From Allocoleopsis franciscana PCC 7113 (lineage in GTDB: Bacteria; Cyanobacteriota; Cyanobacteriia; Cyanobacteriales; Coleofasciculaceae): a DNA stretch of 64,000 nucleotides. Positions 26,813 to 35,965 of the stretch are shown here, piece after piece. Position numbers and translations under genes: made by a program. Each line of letters opens with the position of its first letter. The stretch's first letter is position 1. The DNA is taken from contig NC_019738.1 of the NCBI RefSeq assembly GCF_000317515.1, forward strand, positions 3,002,001 to 3,066,000, given 5' to 3'. The notes beneath the pieces were generated by a model, which had not been told where the DNA came from, did not search any database, and saw nothing but the letters and a program-made list of their open reading frames with translations.

Positions 26813-26846
26813 TCCCCGGACTCCGCTTTCGCTCTCATTCCGGGGA
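26813..26846. terminator. Hairpin between convergent genes
   Basis: TCCCCGGA (26813-26820) pairs with TCCGGGGA (26839-26846) across an 18-nt loop, in the gap between the broken nuclease gene and prmA, which converge. There is no clear T-run, so it may be a bidirectional terminator or a dispersed palindrome. Confidence 0.4.
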
Positions 26847-26863
26847 TTCTCGTCCTTCATACT

Positions 26864-27757
26864 TCAAGAGCGTCGGATGTTAAAACAACACCAATCTTGA
26901 CGTTTCCAAAGCGCCGCAACCACCCAATTGTATTGTTCCAACGTATCCGCAATGGGTTTGGCCTGCTCTAACAAAATACCGCTCAAGATTCCCCAACTAC
27001 TGAGCGAGGTGATTGCCGTCATGGCTGGAATTAAGTCGATAATCACCTCTGCCAAAATATTACAGAGAATCCCATCAACAGGTTTACCACCGGTGAGCTT
27101 GGAAAGTTGGTCTACACTCCCCTTGGCTACAATCATGCGCTGAGCGCTAATCTGATTCAGCTCACGGTTGCTTCGCGCCGCACCCACCGCTAAGGGGTCC
27201 AGATCCACTCCATAGACTTTTTTCGCCCCTAACAAGACGGCTCCAATAGAGAGGATACCTGAACCACAACCAATATCACCAATCACCAACTCACCACTGC
27301 CATCCCCTAACCGCATTTCCAATGCTTCGAGGCACAACTGAGTGGTGGGGTGGGTACCCGTGCCAAAAGCCGCTCCTGGATCAAGACGTAACAGAAGGCG
27401 TTCTGAGGGTTTGGGGATAGGTAACCAAGCGGGGTAAATCAAAATGCGATCGCCAATTTCTTGAGGTTCCCAGTGCTGCTTCCAACTGCTCGACCAGTCT
27501 TCCTCATCAATCAGCTTCCAGTGCGCCACCGGCATCGGCAGTTCCATCGTTAGGGCATCTTGCCGCAGCCAAAGCGCCAGCGCCGCCACATCCAACAATT
27601 GTGCTTGTACTTGAGGTAAGTGAGCCGTCACCAACAGAGAGTGCCCCTTGAGTGCAGACGCCATTCCACGACAGCCAAACTTTTCCAATCGCCAGAAGAT
27701 TGAATCTTCTAGAGCGGGGTCGCAGAGAATTTGAATTTCCCACCAGCTATTTGCCAT
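26864..27757 (-). CDS. prmA: Ribosomal protein L11 methyltransferase
   Basis: A 297-residue S-adenosylmethionine-dependent methyltransferase that methylates lysines and the N-terminus of ribosomal protein L11. The start [10 protein letters not shown] is typical. Family motifs are [19 protein letters not shown], the SAM-binding loop [14 protein letters not shown] and the CNILAEVI motif. Length and order match intact cyanobacterial PrmA. It is downstream of serA on the same strand, 114 bp apart, with short AT-rich repeats (TTTTAGATTT-like) between. Confidence 0.93.
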   Translation of the reverse strand: MANSWWEIQILCDPALEDSIFWRLEKFGCRGMASALKGHSLLVTAHLPQVQAQLLDVAALALWLRQDALTMELPMPVAHWKLIDEEDWSSSWKQHWEPQEIGDRILIYPAWLPIPKPSERLLLRLDPGAAFGTGTHPTTQLCLEALEMRLGDGSGELVIGDIGCGSGILSIGAVLLGAKKVYGVDLDPLAVGAARSNRELNQISAQRMIVAKGSVDQLSKLTGGKPVDGILCNILAEVIIDLIPAMTAITSLSSWGILSGILLEQAKPIADTLEQYNWVVAALWKRQDWCCFNIRRS

Positions 27758-27871
27758 ACAATTTTAGATTTCAGATTTTAGATTTTAGATGGGGGTTAGC
27801 TAATTTAGGAACCAAAAATTGCTAAATAAGATCAGTTTTGCCAACATCTAAAATCCCAAACCTAAAATCCA

Positions 27872-29455
27872 TCAAAGAGCTACCGTGTAAGCATCGCGAA
27901 TACCAGGCACCTTGGTAATCTCATCCAGCACTCCTTCCGGTAGGGGGTCATCAATGCTCAAAACCATGACCGCATCCCCGCGCACAATTTTGCGACCTAC
28001 CTGCATACTGGCAATGTTGACGTTAAAACTACCCAGCAGAGAACCGATTTTCCCAATAATTCCGGGCATATCTCGGTGCAACGTGAACACCATGTAGCGA
28101 TTGGGAGGAACATTGATCGGGAATCCATCAATACTGGTAATGTGAATTTCCCCATCACCCAACAACGCCCCAGTGACAGAATGTTCGCCCAACGTGCCAA
28201 TAGCCGATAGCTGGAGCGAACCCCCTGAATAGTCCCGAATCGAGGCATCCCGCGTTTCAATCACGCGAATTCCCCGTTCCTTGGCCTCAATGGTGGCATT
28301 CACATAGTTTACCCGCTCCCGCAGAGCTTGGGACAGCAAACCTTTGAGAGCCGCGACAACTAAAGGTTGACTATTATTGGTCGCTAATTCGCCTTGCAAT
28401 CGCACGTTTAGCATCTCAATTCGTCCCCCTGCCAGTTGACCGACCAAGTTACCGAGGGTTTCCGCCAACTGCATGTAGGGTCTGAGTTCTTCCAAAACGT
28501 TGGGGGACAACCCTGGAATGTTCACCGCTGAGCGTGCGGGTAAGCCCAACAGAACATCACGAATTTGTTCCGCCACATCAATGGCGACATTCACTTGCGC
28601 TTCGGCGGTGGAGGCTCCCAAATGGGGGGTGAGAATCATCTCTTTTCCCAGCGACAAGAGAGGCGATTCTCCGATGGGTTCCGACTCAAACACATCCAAG
28701 GCGGCTCCTGCAATTTGACCCGCTTTCAAGGCTTCATAAAGAGCCTGTTCGTCAACAATGCCACCTCTAGCACAGTTGATCACCCTAGCTGTAGGCTTCA
28801 TCTTTGCCAGCGCTTCAGCATTGATTAAATGGGTCGTTTCCGCTGTCTTCGGCATGTGCAGGGTAATGTAATCGGCTTCCCGCAGCAAGACATCCAACTC
28901 TACAATCCGACAACCGAGTTGCTCGGCTCGTTCGATAGAAATGAAGGGATCATAAGCGAGTAACTTCATGCCCATGGCTCTAGCTACCGTCGCCACATGA
29001 GAGCCAATTTTCCCTAAGCCAACTACGCCCAAGGTTTTCTTATAAACTTCGGCTCCAATGAAGCTCTTACGATCCCACTGATGGTTTTTAACCGACTGAT
29101 TGGCATCCGGGATGTGGCGCGAAAGAGACAGCATCATCGCCAGGGCATGTTCAGCCGCCGCGATCGTGTTTCCTTCTGGAGAGTTAACGACAACGATACC
29201 TTGACGAGTGGCGGCTGGGACATCGACATTATCCACCCCAACGCCAGCACGTCCAATAATCTTGAGTTGTTTGCCCGCCTCAATGATCTCCTGAGTCACA
29301 CGGGTGCCAGAGCGAATCATTAGGGCATCATAGTCTGGAATAATCCCAATCAGTTCCTCAGGCGAGAGATTGGTTTTGACATCAACCTGAGCAACTTGAG
29401 AGAGGATATCAATACCAGCTTGGTCAATTGGGTCAGAGACAAGAACCTTAGACAT
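27872..29455 (-). CDS. serA: D-3-phosphoglycerate dehydrogenase
   Basis: A 527-residue protein, the long cyanobacterial form. It oxidises 3-phosphoglycerate with NAD as the first step of serine synthesis. The order is: N-terminal substrate domain (KVLVSDPIDQAGI), NAD-binding fold with GLGKIGSHVA, catalytic regions NCARGGIVDE and TPHLGASTAEAQ, an intervening domain, and a C-terminal ACT domain (FTLHRDMPGIIGKIGSLLG) that usually gives serine feedback. It is complete and has no odd features. Confidence 0.95.
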   Translation of the reverse strand: MSKVLVSDPIDQAGIDILSQVAQVDVKTNLSPEELIGIIPDYDALMIRSGTRVTQEIIEAGKQLKIIGRAGVGVDNVDVPAATRQGIVVVNSPEGNTIAAAEHALAMMLSLSRHIPDANQSVKNHQWDRKSFIGAEVYKKTLGVVGLGKIGSHVATVARAMGMKLLAYDPFISIERAEQLGCRIVELDVLLREADYITLHMPKTAETTHLINAEALAKMKPTARVINCARGGIVDEQALYEALKAGQIAGAALDVFESEPIGESPLLSLGKEMILTPHLGASTAEAQVNVAIDVAEQIRDVLLGLPARSAVNIPGLSPNVLEELRPYMQLAETLGNLVGQLAGGRIEMLNVRLQGELATNNSQPLVVAALKGLLSQALRERVNYVNATIEAKERGIRVIETRDASIRDYSGGSLQLSAIGTLGEHSVTGALLGDGEIHITSIDGFPINVPPNRYMVFTLHRDMPGIIGKIGSLLGSFNVNIASMQVGRKIVRGDAVMVLSIDDPLPEGVLDEITKVPGIRDAYTVAL

Positions 29456-29610
29456 TACCAGCAGATGGAGGAAAGTGGGCTACACAAGAACAAGGACACA
29501 CCGCTATTCTCATAAGCGAACCCCATCCAAAACAATGAGCGCTACAGACAACAGACCTGGAATAGCGGTTAACGGTTAAATTGAAGGGCAGTCTGTTGAT
29601 ACAACCCTGC

Positions 29611-29635
29611 AATTCTCCCACAAAGGAGGAGAATT
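29611..29635. repeat. Short hairpin upstream of serA
   Basis: AATTCTCC (29611-29618) and GGAGAATT (29628-29635) form an 8-bp stem with a 9-nt loop in the 29456-29853 gap. It lies about 155 bp upstream of serA, so it could be in the leader or promoter region of that gene. No function is claimed. The rest of the gap holds the dispersed repeat described next. Confidence 0.35.
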
Positions 29636-29734
29636 AACTGACGAAGGTCATTGTAACTGTAAAGCTGTCGATGCAAGGCTATTCGTCTTAAAGTTTTTCA
29701 ATTTCCATCAACCAGGGGCTTAACTTATAGCAGA

Positions 29735-29806
29735 AGGCAGTTCGCGCAGCGTTCTAGGCAGGAGTAGGCAAAAGGCAAAAGGCAAAAGGCAAAAGGCAGT
29801 AGTACT
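29735..29806. repeat. Dispersed repeat, left inverted copy, with heptamers
   Basis: The 34 bp at 29735-29768 (AGGCAGTTCGCGCAGCGTTC onward) are the reverse complement of 31879-31912 with one mismatch. They are followed by tandem GGCAAAA heptamers (about 29767-29798). The two inverted copies enclose the two membrane-protein genes at 29854-31747. Such heptamer-linked repeats are common in cyanobacterial genomes. Confidence 0.7.
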
Positions 29807-29853
29807 GTTATCCTACCTATGAGGCAAAATTGTATGGAATTATTCATAAACCC

Positions 29854-30369
29854 ATGAACTATCTAATCGCTGTACTAAAAAATCGCATTGAGGCCGAAGA
29901 AGCTTACTTCGCCTTAGAGCGCGAAGGTTTACCGATGGATAAAGTCTCTATTTTGGGTAAAGGGTACAAAAGTGCTGATGAATTGGGTTTAATTGACCCC
30001 AACTCAGAGGCAAAAAAGCAAGCGCTGAGGCTTGCTATCTGGACGATTCCTTTTGGATTCTTCGCCGGTTTTGCCTTTAATCTGCAAACGGGGATAGAAA
30101 TCGTGGAGTGGGCGGGTAGCCTGGGTAACCATATTATTGGTGGGATATTTGGTGCGATCGCCGGTGCCATGGGTAGCTTTTTTGTCGGTGGCGGTGTTGG
30201 TTTAGTCCTCGGTGGTGGAGATGCCTTGCCTTACCGCAATCGGCTCAATGAAGGCAAATATCTGATTGTTGTCCGAGGTGCTGCCAAGTTGACAGAGCAA
30301 GCAACCCCGATTCTCCGTCAATTTGAACCGGAGACGATTCAAGGCTATGTTGAACCGAGAAGTGCTTAA
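29854..30369 (+). CDS. Glycine-zipper type membrane protein, unknown
   Basis: A 171-residue protein. The start at ATG 29854 (MNYLIAVLKNRIEAEEAYFA) is preferred to the TTG at 29830. The N-terminus resembles the beta-alpha fold of general stress protein 17M relatives (EAEEAYFALEREGLPMDKVSILGKG). Two membrane-compatible stretches follow: LAIWTIPFGFFAGFAFNL and a glycine-rich IIGGIFGAIAGAMGSFFVGG. Both ends would be on the same side of the membrane. It may help in stress or membrane homeostasis; that is inference from family resemblance. Confidence 0.65.
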   Translation: MNYLIAVLKNRIEAEEAYFALEREGLPMDKVSILGKGYKSADELGLIDPNSEAKKQALRLAIWTIPFGFFAGFAFNLQTGIEIVEWAGSLGNHIIGGIFGAIAGAMGSFFVGGGVGLVLGGGDALPYRNRLNEGKYLIVVRGAAKLTEQATPILRQFEPETIQGYVEPRSA

Positions 30370-30427
30370 GCACTGTTAGATCTCATCTATCTACGGGAAT
30401 ACTAGAAATAGTATTGTGGTAAATTTT

Positions 30428-31747
30428 ATGGCTGGTTTCAATTTGCCTTTCAAATTCCCGTTCCGAAAAGCTCAGAACATCTCTGGAATCGATCCATCGC
30501 TTAAAAGTAAGCAGCCAGTAATACTCAAGCCATCGATACCATCTCCGCCAGCCTCAAAATCATTTGCCGAGCTGGAGAGAGAAGTAGAGGCACAGTACCA
30601 CGCCACCTATCCTCATAAGCAACCCGTACCTCAAAAAGCCAAGCGGGGTGTACTGAGCAAAATCATCTGGATGGGGATACTTCTGGGGATTCCTGTTGGT
30701 GTGGTTTGGGTGGCCAACTTGCCTTATCCAGTGATTCGTCGCCCCGTGGCACAAAAAGCTCCCATACTCTTGTTACCCAGCTACATGAATATGGAAGCGA
30801 ACTATCGGCAAGCCATTACCTCAGTGGAACAAGCCGAACAATTGATTGAAAACCCTACCAGTCCAGCCGACTTGCATCGAGGGGAACAAAAAGTCAAAGA
30901 GGCACAAAAAAATCTCGATGCTTTGCCAGTTTGGTTTTTAAACGATTGGCCAGAGTACAGAGCTTGGTGGTACGATTGGCGGTTTAGCATCTACGGATTT
31001 AATGCCGCTCGCACAAAAGTTGGGCAATTAGATGCTAAAGTCTTTCAAGAAAAGAATGCTCAAACTTCGCTCACCCAAAGCGAACAGGACATCCTGAAAG
31101 CCAAACAGCAATATCAACAAGCCTCAACCCCAATCGATAAACAAGCTGCAATTTCTTCCTGGCGTTCAGCCATCAACCAGCTAGAGCAAGTCCCCTCCAT
31201 CACCCTAGCGGGAAAAACAGCTAAAGCCAAACTAGAGGATTACCAGCGTGATGTCCAAGAAATTGTAGGTCTTGCGGCGGGTAATGAGCGTGTTAGCACC
31301 TTAATCACAGCAGCGCGGCAGTTTTCTTGGGAAGCGGCTAAAGCGGGTCAAAATCCACCACACACGGTTGCTGAGTGGGAGCAGGTAGAAAATTTGTGGG
31401 AACAAGCGATCGCACAGCTTCAACAGATTCGCTCAGACGACTTAACAGGCTATGCAGAAGCGCAAAAGTTACTCGCCCAGTACAACAGGAATTTGGGACA
31501 AGTTAAGATCCGACAGCAAGCTGAGCAAGCTTCGGTGGAAGCCTTACAACAATCGCAAAGCAAAATTGAAAGATTACTTGCCTCCATCCCCGCTGATGCC
31601 CAATCAGTGAATCGTAACTACACCATTAGCGAACTTCAAGGCATTATTTATGAACTCGAAAAAGTTCAAAACGGCACAACGGCTTATTTGAAAGCACAAT
31701 CCCTGCTGCTATCGGCACAAAATAAACTCAAACAGCTTCAGCCCTAA
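30428..31747 (+). CDS. Membrane-anchored coiled-coil protein, unknown
   Basis: A 439-residue protein with a disordered N-terminus, one membrane helix (IIWMGILLGIPVGVVWVANL, residues of about 78-97) and a long, mostly helical, Gln/Ala/Glu-rich region with heptad-like spacing, probably periplasmic. The ATG at 30428 is preferred to the GTG at 30416. I do not recognise a family. It follows the previous gene by 58 bp and may share its transcript. Confidence 0.55.
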   Translation: MAGFNLPFKFPFRKAQNISGIDPSLKSKQPVILKPSIPSPPASKSFAELEREVEAQYHATYPHKQPVPQKAKRGVLSKIIWMGILLGIPVGVVWVANLPYPVIRRPVAQKAPILLLPSYMNMEANYRQAITSVEQAEQLIENPTSPADLHRGEQKVKEAQKNLDALPVWFLNDWPEYRAWWYDWRFSIYGFNAARTKVGQLDAKVFQEKNAQTSLTQSEQDILKAKQQYQQASTPIDKQAAISSWRSAINQLEQVPSITLAGKTAKAKLEDYQRDVQEIVGLAAGNERVSTLITAARQFSWEAAKAGQNPPHTVAEWEQVENLWEQAIAQLQQIRSDDLTGYAEAQKLLAQYNRNLGQVKIRQQAEQASVEALQQSQSKIERLLASIPADAQSVNRNYTISELQGIIYELEKVQNGTTAYLKAQSLLLSAQNKLKQLQP

Positions 31748-31788
31748 TCAAAAAGGCTAATTCAAGGCGACGCCAACCAACTGGCTAT

Positions 31789-31923
31789 AGCTGTCGCCAT
31801 AAAGGCTAGGACTTTCTTTAACCGCTCTTGCGATCGCTTATCAGTAATAATCTTCTGCCTTCTACCTTCTGCCTTCTACCTACTCCTGCCCAGAACGCTG
31901 CGCGAACTGCCTTTTGCGATAAC
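31789..31923. repeat. Dispersed repeat copy A
   Basis: It begins AGCTGTCGCCATAAAG, passes through short CTTCTGC/CTTCTAC heptamers, carries the right arm of the 34-bp inverted repeat (31879-31912) and ends GCCTTTTGCGATAAC. Copy B at 33409-33632 shares both ends and has an expanded heptamer core. It sits just upstream of the S4-domain gene. Confidence 0.65.
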
Positions 31924-31966
31924 CCACCGCTAGAATCAAGGAGGTGTTGTCTAAAAGCGATCGCGA

Positions 31967-32746
31967 ATGTTGCCTAGAGAAGAGCTACTCAAAGGAGTCG
32001 AAAATCGAGAAAGTATTGCCCGTGTGATTGACCTCGCTGAACAGGCGATTAAGACCTGGGAAGTGGTCTTTACCGATTTTCTCTCGCCGCCGGAAGTGGC
32101 ACAAATTCAGCAGCAGTTTCAACGGTTGACGGAAGTGCAATTGCTGGCTTGGGGCGGTTATCCTCAGGCTGAACGACAACGGATTGCGATCGCACGATCC
32201 GAACTCCCCCTCGATCGCGCCCAAGTTGCAGTAGCCGCATTAGATATTGCCGGTAACTTTTTGTTTGACCCTGCAACCCACCGAGACTTTTTGGGTGCCA
32301 TTCTGGGCACCGGTTTGGTGCGAGATAAGATTGGCGACATCATCGTTTTGGGAGAACGAGGAGGTCAGGTGATTGTGGTACCTGAAATCATGGGATTTCT
32401 GGAAACCCAGTTAACTCAAGTGCGTTCTGTACCCGTGAAAACCCGACCCATTGACCTCTCGGAACTGAAGATTCGAGAACCGAAGAAAAAAGAGATGACC
32501 ACGGTAGAGGCGTCGATGCGTCTCGATGCGATCGCCTCGGCAGGTTTTGGCATGTCCCGCAACAAAATGGCTGACTTGATTACCGGTGGCGATGTCCGGG
32601 TCAATTGGAAAGATATTAGCCAAGCCAGTCATATTGTCAAATCGGGAGACTTAATCGCCATTCGTGGTAAAGGACGCTTGGAAATTGGGGAAGTTGCCGT
32701 CACTAAAAAAGACCGATACCGCGTACAACTCACACGATTTATGTAG
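31967..32746 (+). CDS. Photosystem II S4-domain protein
   Basis: A 259-residue protein of the cyanobacterial/plastid PSII S4 family (TIGR03069). The N-terminal half is a YlmH-like domain (AWGGYPQAERQRIAIARSE). The S4 RNA-binding motif lies at about residues 184-250 (RLDAIASAGFGMSRNKMADLITGGDVRVN). By family it is thought to bind RNA and aid photosystem II or chloroplast-type translation; the exact role is unsettled. The start codon at 31967 is a TTG preceded by AAGGAGG around 31940 and by a HIP1 site. Confidence 0.88.
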   Translation: MLPREELLKGVENRESIARVIDLAEQAIKTWEVVFTDFLSPPEVAQIQQQFQRLTEVQLLAWGGYPQAERQRIAIARSELPLDRAQVAVAALDIAGNFLFDPATHRDFLGAILGTGLVRDKIGDIIVLGERGGQVIVVPEIMGFLETQLTQVRSVPVKTRPIDLSELKIREPKKKEMTTVEASMRLDAIASAGFGMSRNKMADLITGGDVRVNWKDISQASHIVKSGDLIAIRGKGRLEIGEVAVTKKDRYRVQLTRFM

Positions 32747-32836
32747 AACGATAGCCCGTCTAAATCCGTTGTGAAAACGACAAAAGACGGTAATGGGTAA
32801 TGGGTAATTGGAAGGTCTTTTCCATTCCTGCTAAAT

Positions 32837-33283
32837 CTAAATGCTAGTGGGTATCGATAATTGGGGAAGCTTCGCCGTGTCTGGAACCGTTTCTGTGTCC
32901 TCAACCGTGAGATTCTCCGAAATTCCTTTTGGCCAAATATGGAAACCCCCTCGGTAATGGGGAGGGATTTCCCAACTGCCCCATATCCCATTTTGGTCAA
33001 CATAACCGTCGTAAGAGACAGTATGGCTAGGATACCGCTTTTGCATCCAGCAGCGTAGTTTCTCTGTATCGTAATGTCCGCGCCAAATGAAGCGACTGAC
33101 ATTATCAATGCCACTGCCACTAACGCTGTTGTTTTTAAAGGTTAGAGCAAACGACATAATATGGCGCTGGGAATCAGGTCCAAAGCTATAAGTGTAAAAG
33201 CCTTCCCACTCTCCACTCGGAAATAGGGGATGTTTTTCCTGTTCTTCCCAGGCTTTGAGCGGCTCATTACCCTTATCATTCAT
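32837..33283 (-). CDS. Conserved hypothetical cyanobacterial protein
   Basis: A 148-residue, Trp- and Tyr-rich soluble protein (HPLFPSGEWEGFYTYSFG, WRGHYD, GIWGSWEIPPHYRGGFHIWP). No catalytic motif, signal peptide or membrane helix is seen. The density of aromatic and glycine residues suggests a small beta-barrel that could bind a ligand. The overlapping longer frame at 32629-33120 on the same strand lacks this protein-like pattern. Confidence 0.65.
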   Translation of the reverse strand: MNDKGNEPLKAWEEQEKHPLFPSGEWEGFYTYSFGPDSQRHIMSFALTFKNNSVSGSGIDNVSRFIWRGHYDTEKLRCWMQKRYPSHTVSYDGYVDQNGIWGSWEIPPHYRGGFHIWPKGISENLTVEDTETVPDTAKLPQLSIPTSI

Positions 33284-33408
33284 CGCTCACCCTCCGGAAT
33301 TCAGTTTTTTCCACGGTAAGCGTTCTCACCTCTAAGCGGCAAGAGTATGAAGAGAGAGAATTTCCTTGTACATTGCTCAACCTCTCCACTCCTTCGTTCC
33401 TGTTTTGT

Positions 33409-33632
33409 AGCTGTCGCCATAAAGCTTAGGACAGATTGAACGGCTGTAAACGACCACGTACCAGTAAAAAACCTTCTACCTCCTGCCTTCTACCTTCTAC
33501 CTTCTACCTTCTACCTTCTACCTTCTACCTTCTACCTTCTACCTTCTACCTTCTACCTTCTACCTTCTACCTTCTACCTTCTACCTTCTACCTTCTACCT
33601 TCTACCTCCTGCCTTTTGCCTTTTGCTATAAC
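33409..33632. repeat. Dispersed repeat copy B with 17-copy heptamer array
   Basis: It starts AGCTGTCGCCATAAAG and ends GCCTTTTGCTATAAC, like copy A at 31789-31923. The core, 33487-33605, is 17 perfect tandem copies of the heptamer CTTCTAC (119 bp). There are no spacers, so this is a short tandem repeat and not CRISPR. The 33284-33799 gap holds nothing else recognised. The array is a candidate for length variation between strains. Confidence 0.9.
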
Positions 33633-33799
33633 ACGGTAGCTTGACAGTAAAAGAGCGCAACTGCTGTAGAGAAAAGGGAAGTGATCAAGGAGAGGGATCT
33701 CGATTCCCCCACACCCATCAAACATTTTTCCCCAGAGTTTTCTAAATTTTTAATGAAGAGGCGGTTTTAAGTGGCGGTTTCATCGAGGTTGCTCAGACA

Positions 33800-35878
33800 A
33801 TGGAGCCATCGGTGACATCCCAAAAAACCGTGGAAAATAACAGCATGGTAGATATGATCGGTCAGCTCCTAGCCAGACGATACCAAATCCTGAGAGTTTT
33901 GGGGGCTGGTGCATTCGGTCAAACCTATGTAGCCCAAGACACACACATCCCCGGCAACCCGACTTGTGTAGTCAAACACCTCAAACCGGCGACAAACTCC
34001 CCCAAACTACTAGAAACCGCTCGAGAACTCTTCCAGAGAGAAGCCGAAACCCTCGTCAAACTGGGCAAACATGAGCAGATTCCTCAGTTGCTGGCTTACT
34101 TTGAAGAAGACCAAGAGTTTTACTTGGTGCAAGAGTTTATTGAAGGGCATACTTTATCCCATGAATTGCAACCCGGTCAACGTTGGTCAGAAACTCAGGT
34201 TATTCCACTGCTTTCAGAAGTCTTGGAGATTCTGGAATTTGTGCATAGTTACGGCGTCATCCATCGAGACATCAAGCCGGACAATATTATGCGTCGCGCC
34301 TGTGATCAGAAATTAGTCCTGATTGACTTTGGTGCGATTAAGCAAGTGCAGATTCAACCCCTCAATCAGCCGGGACAAGAACCGTCAGTAGCGACTAGCA
34401 TTCGCATTGGTACTCCAGGTTATACGCCAACCGAGCAGGATTGGGGCAAGCCACGTCACAATAGTGACCTATATGCCTTGGGCATTGTTGCGATTCAAGC
34501 GCTAACTGGCTTGTATCCCCACCAATTTCCAGAAGACGATGAGACAGGAGAACTGTTCTGGCAACACCAAACCGAGGTGAGTTCAGGCGTTGCCACGATT
34601 TTAACCAAAATGGTGCGCTATCACTTCAAAGACCGCTACCAAAGCGCCACCGAAGCCCTGCAAGCCTTACAGCAATTGTCCCATCCCTCCCTGACGGTTC
34701 ATGATAACGTGATGGATCAGGTGAGCCATGATGTACCTGAACCGCTTTTAAGTCGCATTGCGCCTACCGTACAACCGTCAGCCGTCCCAACCACAAGGCT
34801 AAACACGACCTCAAGTTTTTCGGGAAACCCAACACGACTACAAGTCCGAGGACAAACTCACTCTTCTTGTACCTCTCGTCACAGACTATCTCTACTGATG
34901 AAAATAGGGGTAGTTATGCTGGTGAGTGTTGGGGGAGGTTACGCTTACCGACAAGGATACTTAAGTAACTTAGGCTTAACGAGTACATCCACTGCTAATT
35001 CGATCCCAATAGGCACCCCAACCCCTCAATCAGATTCAACGGTTCACTCAAAACCAACGGCTCTATCCACTGCTAACTCGAATGCAACCCCTAACTTAGT
35101 TAGAACGGATACATTAATCACTAACTCGAATACAACCGATAACTTAGTTAGAACAGATACATTAATTCCTAGCTCGGATGCAACCCCTAACTTAGTGAGA
35201 ACAGTCTCACTAATCACTAACTCGGATACAACACCTAACTTGGTGAAAAAAGGCACCTTAATCACTAACTCGGATACAACACCTAACTTAGTTAAAATAT
35301 CTCAATCAAGCAATCAGCCTGATGCCAGCGAATCATTTTCTGATAATGGTTCGAGCCAGCTTAAAAACGCCAAAAAAGCAGCTCGTGAGGGGAATTTTAA
35401 AAGAGCGATCGCCCTAGCGGAACAAATATCCTCCAAAAGTTCTGTATACCAGCAATCGTTAAATGAGATTGCCCAGTGGCAAGGAGAACAGCGGCAGCAG
35501 CGAATCAAACAGCAGGCTGAAATTCGGGCACGAACACTGCTGGCTAAAGCCAGAGATGTGGCAAACCAAGGAGAGGAAACAGACATGAAAACAGCGATTA
35601 GAATCGCGGAAGAAGCGATCGCACAAGTTTCCCCCGATCATAAGATCTCTAGAGAGGCTCAAAACGCGATCGCTCAGTGGCAACAACAAGCTACAGCCAA
35701 GCCAGAACAAGAAGCGGTGGCATCATCTTACAAATGTTCTTGTCAGCCAAACGATCTAGATACCCAGCAGGCTGTTACCTTGACGGAGTCCCAGAGTGAT
35801 TTGACGGGGTCGAGTTGCTCTATTAACGAAGTTCCTGAAACTCCTGTATTGAGAGCTTGGGTATGCAGCAAACAGTAA
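33800..35878 (+). CDS. Serine/threonine protein kinase
   Basis: A 692-residue membrane-anchored Hanks-type kinase. Residues of about 28-300 form the kinase domain: glycine loop GAGAFGQTYV (35-44), VVKHLKP lysine, catalytic HRDIKPDN (155-162), DFG (about 175) and a TPGY-type activation segment (IGTPGYTPTEQD). A membrane helix lies near 364-383. It is followed by five 16-residue repeats (NSDTTPNLVxxxTLIT) and a charged helical region with two repeated KAxREGNFKRAIALAEQ-like units. ATG 33845 is an alternative start. Upstream is the heptamer array. Confidence 0.9.
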   Translation: MEPSVTSQKTVENNSMVDMIGQLLARRYQILRVLGAGAFGQTYVAQDTHIPGNPTCVVKHLKPATNSPKLLETARELFQREAETLVKLGKHEQIPQLLAYFEEDQEFYLVQEFIEGHTLSHELQPGQRWSETQVIPLLSEVLEILEFVHSYGVIHRDIKPDNIMRRACDQKLVLIDFGAIKQVQIQPLNQPGQEPSVATSIRIGTPGYTPTEQDWGKPRHNSDLYALGIVAIQALTGLYPHQFPEDDETGELFWQHQTEVSSGVATILTKMVRYHFKDRYQSATEALQALQQLSHPSLTVHDNVMDQVSHDVPEPLLSRIAPTVQPSAVPTTRLNTTSSFSGNPTRLQVRGQTHSSCTSRHRLSLLMKIGVVMLVSVGGGYAYRQGYLSNLGLTSTSTANSIPIGTPTPQSDSTVHSKPTALSTANSNATPNLVRTDTLITNSNTTDNLVRTDTLIPSSDATPNLVRTVSLITNSDTTPNLVKKGTLITNSDTTPNLVKISQSSNQPDASESFSDNGSSQLKNAKKAAREGNFKRAIALAEQISSKSSVYQQSLNEIAQWQGEQRQQRIKQQAEIRARTLLAKARDVANQGEETDMKTAIRIAEEAIAQVSPDHKISREAQNAIAQWQQQATAKPEQEAVASSYKCSCQPNDLDTQQAVTLTESQSDLTGSSCSINEVPETPVLRAWVCSKQ
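35075..35314 (+). repeat. Five 48-bp coding repeats in the kinase gene
   Basis: The unit AACTCGAATGCAACCCCTAA... recurs every 48 bp, giving 16-residue units of the type NSNATPNLVRTDTLIT; the last unit is diverged after NLVK. The repeats lie just outside the membrane helix and would form a flexible linker. Their high similarity suggests recent expansion. Confidence 0.75.
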
Positions 35879-35965
35879 TTTTTATCCGCTTTCAAGGCGA
35901 TTGAGTAAGTAAAGATGAGCTTACAGTTCAATTTAGAGATTGCAGATTTCCTGGAGTAATTAGCT

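Noticed and set aside
32629-33120. 163-codon reverse frame overlapping the S4-domain gene end
   Set aside because: It competes with the better-patterned hypothetical at 32837-33283 and overlaps the conserved S4 gene.
33487-33605. Possible CRISPR array
   Set aside because: The units are 7 bp and contiguous with no spacers, so it is a simple tandem repeat. No 25-40 bp repeat-spacer pattern was seen anywhere in the window.
33436-33639. Open frame of 67 codons reading LLPSTFY repeats
   Set aside because: It is only the translation of the CTTCTAC heptamer array; any frame without a stop in a 7-bp repeat stays open.
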